Source: Isoetes taiwanensis (Eukaryota > Streptophyta > Lycopodiopsida > Isoetales > Isoetaceae). Taken from it: a DNA stretch of 64,000 nucleotides. Of the stretch, positions 58,620-64,000 are shown piece by piece. Every line of letters starts with the position of its first letter. Positions within the stretch are counted from its first letter, which is position 1. Location of the stretch: the NCBI GenBank assembly GCA_021234155.1, contig JAJEKV010000006.1, positions 2,108,001 to 2,172,000 of the forward strand, read 5' to 3'. A program made the translations under genes and the position numbers. A model generated the notes under the pieces. It was not told the DNA's origin. It was given only the letters and a program-made list of their open reading frames with translations, and ran no database searches.

Positions 58620-59639
58620 ATGGAGGGAGGTGATGACAACGCGGCAGTACAAATGCTAGGTCAAATACTGCAAGGAGTGCAGCAGCAGTTGGGTTTGCTC
58701 CAGAACCAGATGCCTGTCGCAAAGGATCCGGTAGCGGACGAGATTAACAAGATCCTTCGCAATGTCAAGCAAGAAAGGTTTACAGGAAAGGATACCACGG
58801 GCGATGATGCAGATGCATGGCTCCGTGGCATAGAATTCTATTTTAGCGTAAAGAAGACGCCTGAAAAGCAGAAAGCTGTTATCGCGGATTTGTTACTCAC
58901 CAGCTATGCTAAGATTTGGTGGGACGATTATAAGAAGATCCATAAGCTTACCTTTGGAGATATTGACTGGGATGTGTTCCGTAAAGCTTTTCAGCTACAT
59001 TACCTGCCTGTGGGATATAGATTGGCGAAGATGCATGATTTCTTGAATTTGCTCCAAACAAATTCAGTTGAAGATTATACAGTTAAATTCCAGCAGTTGC
59101 AGCCTTATGGACCTCCGTTCGAGCCAGAACAGTTAGCTGATAAGTATATAAAGGGTTTGAAGCCAGAGTTGTCTGTTCTAATTGGAGGTGTTACATATCC
59201 TAGCTTGGGTGAAGCGATTAGAGCTGCTAAGTATAAGGAAGAAGTATTGGCGACAGCACAAAAGAAGCGTGCAAATGATGATATAGGTTGGAATCAGTCT
59301 GACAATCGCCGACAACGAGTTGAGGATATTTTGACATTGAAAAATATCAATAGCGGACAATGCCAATCTGAAGCAGAAAAGTTAAGGGCGAAGTTATTTC
59401 GAGAACGTAAGTGTTTTTATTGCCACCAGGTGGGTCATCAAATGAGAGATTGTCCCCAGAAGTTACAAGAACATCAGATTGCTGATGGCATATCCAATCC
59501 GCGGGGTGGAAGTACCCTAGAGGATAACCGAGGTAAACAACCCATGCATGCTCGGGCAATTACCATTGAAGACGCAGTCCAAGAGTCTATGCGTGTATGT
59601 GCAGCTACCGAAGGAAATCCACCTGTAGGCCCAAGCTAG
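58620..59639 (+). CDS. Gag polyprotein of the TR-GAG element, intact
   Basis: A 339-residue frame starting MEGGDDNAAVQMLGQ, with no stop. Residues about 55-210 form the plant Ty3/gypsy-type retrotransposon Gag domain (DADAWLRGIEFYF, KIWWDDYKKIH, WDVFRKAFQLHYLP, SVEDYTVKFQQL). At about 264-277 is a CCHC zinc knuckle, CFYCHQVGHQMRDC. This protein packages element RNA into virus-like particles. The frame ends 73 bases before the 3' LTR, which leaves no room for pol. Intactness in a sea of broken frames suggests recent insertion or selection on gag. Confidence 0.93.
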   Translation: MEGGDDNAAVQMLGQILQGVQQQLGLLQNQMPVAKDPVADEINKILRNVKQERFTGKDTTGDDADAWLRGIEFYFSVKKTPEKQKAVIADLLLTSYAKIWWDDYKKIHKLTFGDIDWDVFRKAFQLHYLPVGYRLAKMHDFLNLLQTNSVEDYTVKFQQLQPYGPPFEPEQLADKYIKGLKPELSVLIGGVTYPSLGEAIRAAKYKEEVLATAQKKRANDDIGWNQSDNRRQRVEDILTLKNINSGQCQSEAEKLRAKLFRERKCFYCHQVGHQMRDCPQKLQEHQIADGISNPRGGSTLEDNRGKQPMHARAITIEDAVQESMRVCAATEGNPPVGPS

Positions 59640-59701
59640 TATGATTTGTGTTCCACGTAAGTTTGAGAATCTTTCCATGAGGACATGGGTAAATTTTTAG
59701 T

Positions 59702-59712
59702 GTGGGAGAAAT
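59702..59712 (+). other. Polypurine tract of the TR-GAG element
   Basis: GTGGGAGAAAT directly before the 3' LTR start, the expected plus-strand primer position. Confidence 0.7.
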
Positions 59713-61274
59713 TGTGACACACCTAGGGGGTTGGCAGACAAGTTAACATTTGAGTTTTTAACCATAGGTTAGAAATAATTAACTTTGAAAGAGATTATCA
59801 ATGGTTAGAGAATACGATAAATACGGTATTCATATCATGCTAGATATTTGATGGAATATCTGATATGAATAGTGAAGCTAAGTTTAGGAAGATTTCTATT
59901 GTTAGTTTGGGAAAAGGAAGATATTCTCCTTAACCTTAGGAGTAAGGGTATTTTAAAAGGGAAACGTCTTTTTGTTTGGAAATTTCTGGAGAGCTTAGCC
60001 TGCGCCATCGAGCTTAGTTACAGAAGGAGAACAATCCAAGCAGGTGGGTTAACCGGAGCCAAAACCATAAGATTCCGTGAAGACTTGGCCGCTAATGCTA
60101 GATTGATATGTTTGTTGTTGCTAAATTCACAGAAAGTATCTGGTTGTTCAAATCTGCCATTGTTGTTGTTCTTGCAGCCAGTGGATTATACAAGCCAAAC
60201 TCCTGTTATAAGTCTTGAAGCCGTTCCTTATCCATTCATGGCTTGATGTAGTTTGTTTTCTTTTTCTTCCAGGAAGCCTATGAATCTACCCTGGCGGCCA
60301 AACACTTGTTCTCAGACTGAACGGCCTTGAATCCAGCTTCTATATGTCATGCAGAGAATCATTCCTTAAAATCGGCCTGAGATTTGCTTATTCCGGCCTG
60401 TTCCGGTCCTCCTCTGCTAAGATCCGATCATGTTTGCTGAGCCCACTCTGTTCTACGCAGTCTTAAGTCTCTGTTATACCTATTTGAAACCCTTTTGTAT
60501 CGTTCTTCATCCATATTTTCTCATTTATTTTTAAAAGCCATTGGTAGCTTAATTGGTTAAGAGTTTATCCTGTTGCCCCATAGACCCAGGTTCGAGTTTT
60601 GGTTTAAACTCAACTTTTGTCTAGCCTCTTCTTTTAAGTGTTTATGAAGTACCCCTTATAGGATTTCTTGCTAGTATTTAATGAATTGTTGGAACGTTTT
60701 CTCTATTTGTGTTTTCTAATGCATAACATGGTTTATGTGGAATGTTAATAAGATATAGATTAATTGTGTGAACGAACCCGCTCCCTTCGTCGATGCCGGA
60801 GGGCTGGAGCGGTAGAGCATCATGCACACCAGGTGATTGGTGTGTGAACGTGCATCCGTGTCGCGAACGGTGTACGTGAGAGCCTGGGCGAGGGACTGAT
60901 CATCCCTGGATAATATTAATAACTGATGATGTTGTGTGTTGTGATGTTGTGTTTCTTTTCTGTTGAAGTTGTATTGCCATGTTGTGTTTTTTTTTTTCCA
61001 GATTGCTAGACCAGGTAACGGTTGCCCACTTAGTCCTTGTTCTGGACTAATCCCCATCATTTCCTTCTCATTTCTTACAGATTGATCTGGCAACCACGAG
61101 ACCGTTGAGCGAGGGGAGCTTGAGTGATAGAGATGCTGTCTTGCTTAGAATCTTATATAGTTCCAATTGTAACCTTGAATTTATGAATTCTATTAATGAA
61201 AGATATTTATTATCTGAGTCCTTTATTCTTTCTCTTGTTTGATTCCAAGTGTTTAACGCTCTAGGAGCGTTTCA
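59713..61274 (+). repeat. 3' LTR of the TR-GAG element
   Basis: A 1,562-base copy of the 5' LTR. The tRNA-like segment lies at 60,537-60,605. Confidence 0.95.
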
Positions 61275-61680
61275 GTTTGTGGAGTTTAGAGTTTGGAAGT
61301 TTGAGTTTATGTAGTAACAAGCCACAAAGAGAATTAGAGTTTTAGTTTGTGGAGTTTGTGTTTGTGTAGTAACAAGTCACAAAAGAGAGAATTTGAGTTT
61401 TAGTTTGTGGAGTTTGTGTTTATGTAGTAACAAGTCACAAAAGAGAGAATTTGAGTTTGAGTTTGTGGAGTTTGAGTTTGTGGAGTTTGTAACAAGCCAC
61501 AAAGAGAAATGGAGTTTTGAGAAATGGAGTTTTGAGTTTGTGGTTTGTTTGTTTTTCTTTTCAAAAGAGAGAATTTGAGTTTGAGTTTGTGGAGTTTGAG
61601 TTTGTGGAGTTTGAGTTTATGTAGTAGTTTTGAGAAATGGAGTTTTGAGTTTGTGGTTTGTTTTTTTTTTTTTTTTTGGC
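61275..61680. repeat. GTTTGTGGAGTTTG-type tandem repeats
   Basis: Short diverged units (GAGTTTGTGGAGTTTG, ATGTAGTAACAAGCCAC, AAAGAGAGAATTTGAG) recur here, and one unit lies at 56,571-56,624 on the other side of the TR-GAG element. The element therefore inserted into this array. Confidence 0.8.
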
Positions 61681-62990
61681 GTTTTGAGTTGTATAGTATA
61701 GTTAGTCCGGAGTTTGTTTTTTTTTTTTTGGAGTTGGAGTTAAGGAGTTCATTTTCTTAAGGACACTTTTTTAAGGACCTCTCTAAGGACTTAGTCTAAT
61801 GCTGCAAAGTCCCTCAGCCATGATGGGGAAGCCCCCACCTCACTCATCCTCACTTGGATTCGAGGGGCGCCCCCACCTCACCTCTCTCTCATCCCTTTCG
61901 AGGGGCGCCCCACCTCACTCATCACTCATCGACCTCACTCTCTCGAGGGGGCGCCCCCATCTCACTACTACCTCACTCACTCATTTTCTTTTTCTTTTTA
62001 GTTGTTGTTTGGGATTTTATGCATGGTACCATTTTGGATGTAGATTATACATACCTTTATACATACTGTAAAGCCTCCATGTTCCATGTCTCGCGTCTCG
62101 GATGTATTCACCATCATTGTCTGTAAATTCAATTGTCAACACATGTATCATTCACAACACCCCCACAAGCATATCATTCACAACAGACCCTCTAAGACCT
62201 CTAAGACACTATACTATACACCCTCGAGGTTACACCCTCTAGGAGGCCACCCTAGAGGTTAGATCATGTGAGCCATCATAGATCTGACATATCATTCACA
62301 ACAACCCTCTAAGACCTCTAAGACACTATACTATACACCCTCGAGGTTACACCCTCTAGGAGGCCACCCTAGAGGTTAGATCATGTGAGCCATCATAGTG
62401 GGATATCCCTCAGACTTTTATTGGGACCTATCTCGGCCTCTGCCTTCCGAAGTAAATCTCCTCGCACGGAAATTTCCGTTTAAAGAGAACCCTCGAATTA
62501 TATCCGATCGAGGTCGTTAGATCTCAGACCAATGTGGCTCGACTAATTGTAGGGCATCCCCCACGCACCACAGTCCATCCCCTTGGATGTCTCCAAAGGT
62601 TAGATCATCAAGGCCCAATCACATGATACTTAATCACTTCTAGGTGCATCTTATATACACATGCTACTTTTTTGCTTCTTTGGCATGTGGGATATTGGTG
62701 TGGGATATTAGGTTTAGGGTTTTTGTATTGGACTACTCTACCATGTAAGACATAGATCCAAAATTATCAAAATTCAAACTTAACATCCTTGGATTTGAAC
62801 CTAACACCTATTCATTCAATATCTATCAAATGAATAAACCAACACACCTTTTAAACATATGTTAGTTATGAATGAAACATTAATAACATAAAGTCTAAAC
62901 AATAACATTATCATACAAGCACGAGAAAACACAAGTAGAAGAATACAAGATATATCAACTCATCATCATCATCATTATCTATTAAAACAT
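61681..62990. other. Non-coding stretch with GC-rich and tandem repeats
   Basis: Three copies of a GAGGGGCGCCCC-centred, CACCTCACTC-flanked unit lie at 61,860-61,975. A ~118-bp tandem duplication follows (62,171-62,281 and 62,289-62,398; CCCTCGAGGTTACACCCTC). No gene recognised. Confidence 0.6.
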
Positions 62991-63077
62991 CAATACATGA
63001 AAATCATCATCACGACAACCCGGATGGCTTTGATCCGTTCATCATCATCATCATCCGCTCACAACAACAAGTGTTCA

Positions 63078-63187
63078 CTCACCATCACCATCACCATCAC
63101 CATCACCATCACCATCACCATCACCATCACCATCACCATCACCATCACCATCACCATCACCATCACCATCACCATCACCATCACCAT
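63078..63187. repeat. (CCATCA)n microsatellite
   Basis: About 18 units of CACCAT, continuing as (ATC)n to about 63,206. Long Thr-Ile and Asp-Gly reading frames here are translations of the repeat. Confidence 0.97.
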
Positions 63188-63189
63188 CA

Positions 63190-64000
63190 TCATCATCATC
63201 ATCATCGACAACACGGTGGTAAGTTGGCTCGACCGTTTCTTCATCCTTAGGATCTAGAAGGTGAAATACGGGATGTCCTTTGATAGCATAATTTCCTTTC
63301 ATTAGTGGAATTCTAACACCACATACTTGTGTAGAGTAAACCTTTGCGGCTCCTTCTTGAGAACATAATTCATAACCTCTCTTTGAACTTGGAATTTTTT
63401 TTGAAGTAAGTTCCTTCTAATATACTTTCACCTTTTAAGAACCACGTTCCATTATCTTTGAAGTCTTTTTCCACTACATACTTCTCCCTTGTACATGCAA
63501 GCAACCAAAAGTCATCCCCTTTGGGGTTGTTTTTTAGTGTCGCCAACTAAAAGTAATCTCCACATCGACCCGGTCGAGCAATATTAACACCTGAATATAA
63601 GGGCCTTTGTGACTTTCTAACCTCAATTGCATCACAAGTAGATGAAGAAGCGGGTTCAATTTCCACCAGTTCCCACTTATTCACATATGCCAGTATTCTC
63701 GCATCTATCCCAATGTTCATCTAAACAAAAACTACAAAAGCATGAGAATCTTGAACACGTAATTGAGTTGTTGATCCCAAGCTGAATCTTGGCATTACAC
63801 TATGAATTTTTTTGAGTATCCTTCACCGTATGTGCTCCCCATTCCTTACGCCTATCGACTTCTCCCGCTTTAACTTCCCAAAAAATCTTTTAATATCTTT
63901 CTTTTTTGTTTTGGTTCCTCTTTAGAAGAAACTGCACGGAAAATAACTCCTTGGCGGCCTCCACAATATCATGTGCATTCTCTATCTTAGTATCAGGGAT
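63190..64000 (-). pseudogene. Transposon-type reading frame, partial at window edge
   Basis: Read on the minus strand from the window edge, frames carry RPLYSGVNIARPGRCGDYF, NNPKGDDFWLLACTREKYVV and WFLKGESILEGTYFKK. After frame changes come YVLKKEPQRFTLHKYVVLEF and GHPVFHLLDPKDEE, running into an Asp-Gly repeat. The GDDFWLL..V..D..W..KGE..EGTYF pattern resembles a region seen in large plant transposon-encoded proteins of unknown function. I cannot name the family with confidence. Frameshifts are present. Confidence 0.35.

Larger units (their letters stand above)
56625..61274 (+). mobile_element. TR-GAG-type nonautonomous LTR retrotransposon
   Basis: Two near-identical LTRs of 1,563 and 1,562 bases begin TGTGACACACC and end CTAGGAGCGTTTCA. 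They are flanked by the target duplication GTTTG (56,620-56,624 and 61,275-61,279). Between them are a tRNA-Met primer-binding site, one intact gag gene and a purine-rich tract, with no protease, RT, RNase H or integrase. An LTR element with gag only is what has been named TR-GAG; its mobilisation would need pol proteins from a partner. Confidence 0.92.

Noticed and set aside
63078-63187. CRISPR-like array
   Set aside because: It is a pure microsatellite with no spacers, and the genome is a plant nuclear genome.
62997-63302. Long Thr-Ile (plus) and Asp-Gly / Met-Val (minus) frames
   Set aside because: Produced by the (CCATCA)n and (ATC)n repeats; only the non-repeat end of the minus frame may be real.

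Overview
This window is nuclear DNA of a land plant, about 64 kb, and almost all of it is transposable elements. The plant assignment rests on three things: a spliced receptor-like kinase of the plant transmembrane/RLCK-V type at 38.1-40.3 kb, a two-exon fragment of chloroplast elongation factor G near 3 kb, and plant-style retrotransposons (tRNA-Met primer sites, plant L1 LINEs, Helitron and Helitron2-like elements). There is no bacterial operon structure. The species cannot be determined. A seed-free vascular plant or a gymnosperm would fit the mix of LINE families, but that is a guess.

Left third (1-20.3 kb). Positions 1-4.55 kb and 17.27-20.31 kb are two direct copies (A and B) of one non-coding stretch. 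Each copy serves as the empty site for insertions in the other. Copy A carries a 2.5 kb block with chloroplast EF-G exons and a foldback element, and a second block with a tRNA-derived SINE. Copy B carries a truncated LINE tail, a (GAATA)n scrap and a head-to-tail dimer of a Helitron2/Helentron-like element inserted at TT. Between the copies lie LINE-1 (4.59-10.22 kb, minus strand) and LINE-2 (10.84-16.55 kb, plus strand). LINE-2 sits inside an older LINE-3 of another family, which has a 3' stem-loop and a (TTCTA)n tail.

Middle (20.3-46 kb). In order: a truncated LINE 3' end with a (TTATC)n tail; a decayed Helitron helicase gene on the minus strand (23.3-26.3 kb); a composite of two unrelated LINEs within one 17-bp target duplication (26.36-31.65 kb); a small gene fragment resembling the nucleolar protein UTP20; a coding-free LTR element (33.75-37.09 kb); the kinase gene, the only apparently intact host gene; and a 1.35 kb polyadenylated LINE-like element with target duplications (42.95-44.30 kb).

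Right third (46-64 kb). LINE-6 (47.2-51.04 kb) has an ORF1 with a coiled coil followed by an RRM-like domain, unlike the usual plant L1 ORF1. It is cut by a large unclassified block that encodes a coiled coil, a RING-type zinc finger, an FCP1-like HAD phosphatase domain and a C48 (Ulp1-type) protease, all in decayed exons on the plus strand. A nonautonomous LTR element with an intact gag and no pol (TR-GAG type, 56.625-61.274 kb) is inserted in a GTTTGTGG-type repeat of that block. The end of the window holds tandem repeats, a (CCATCA)n microsatellite and a minus-strand reading frame of transposon type that runs to the window edge.
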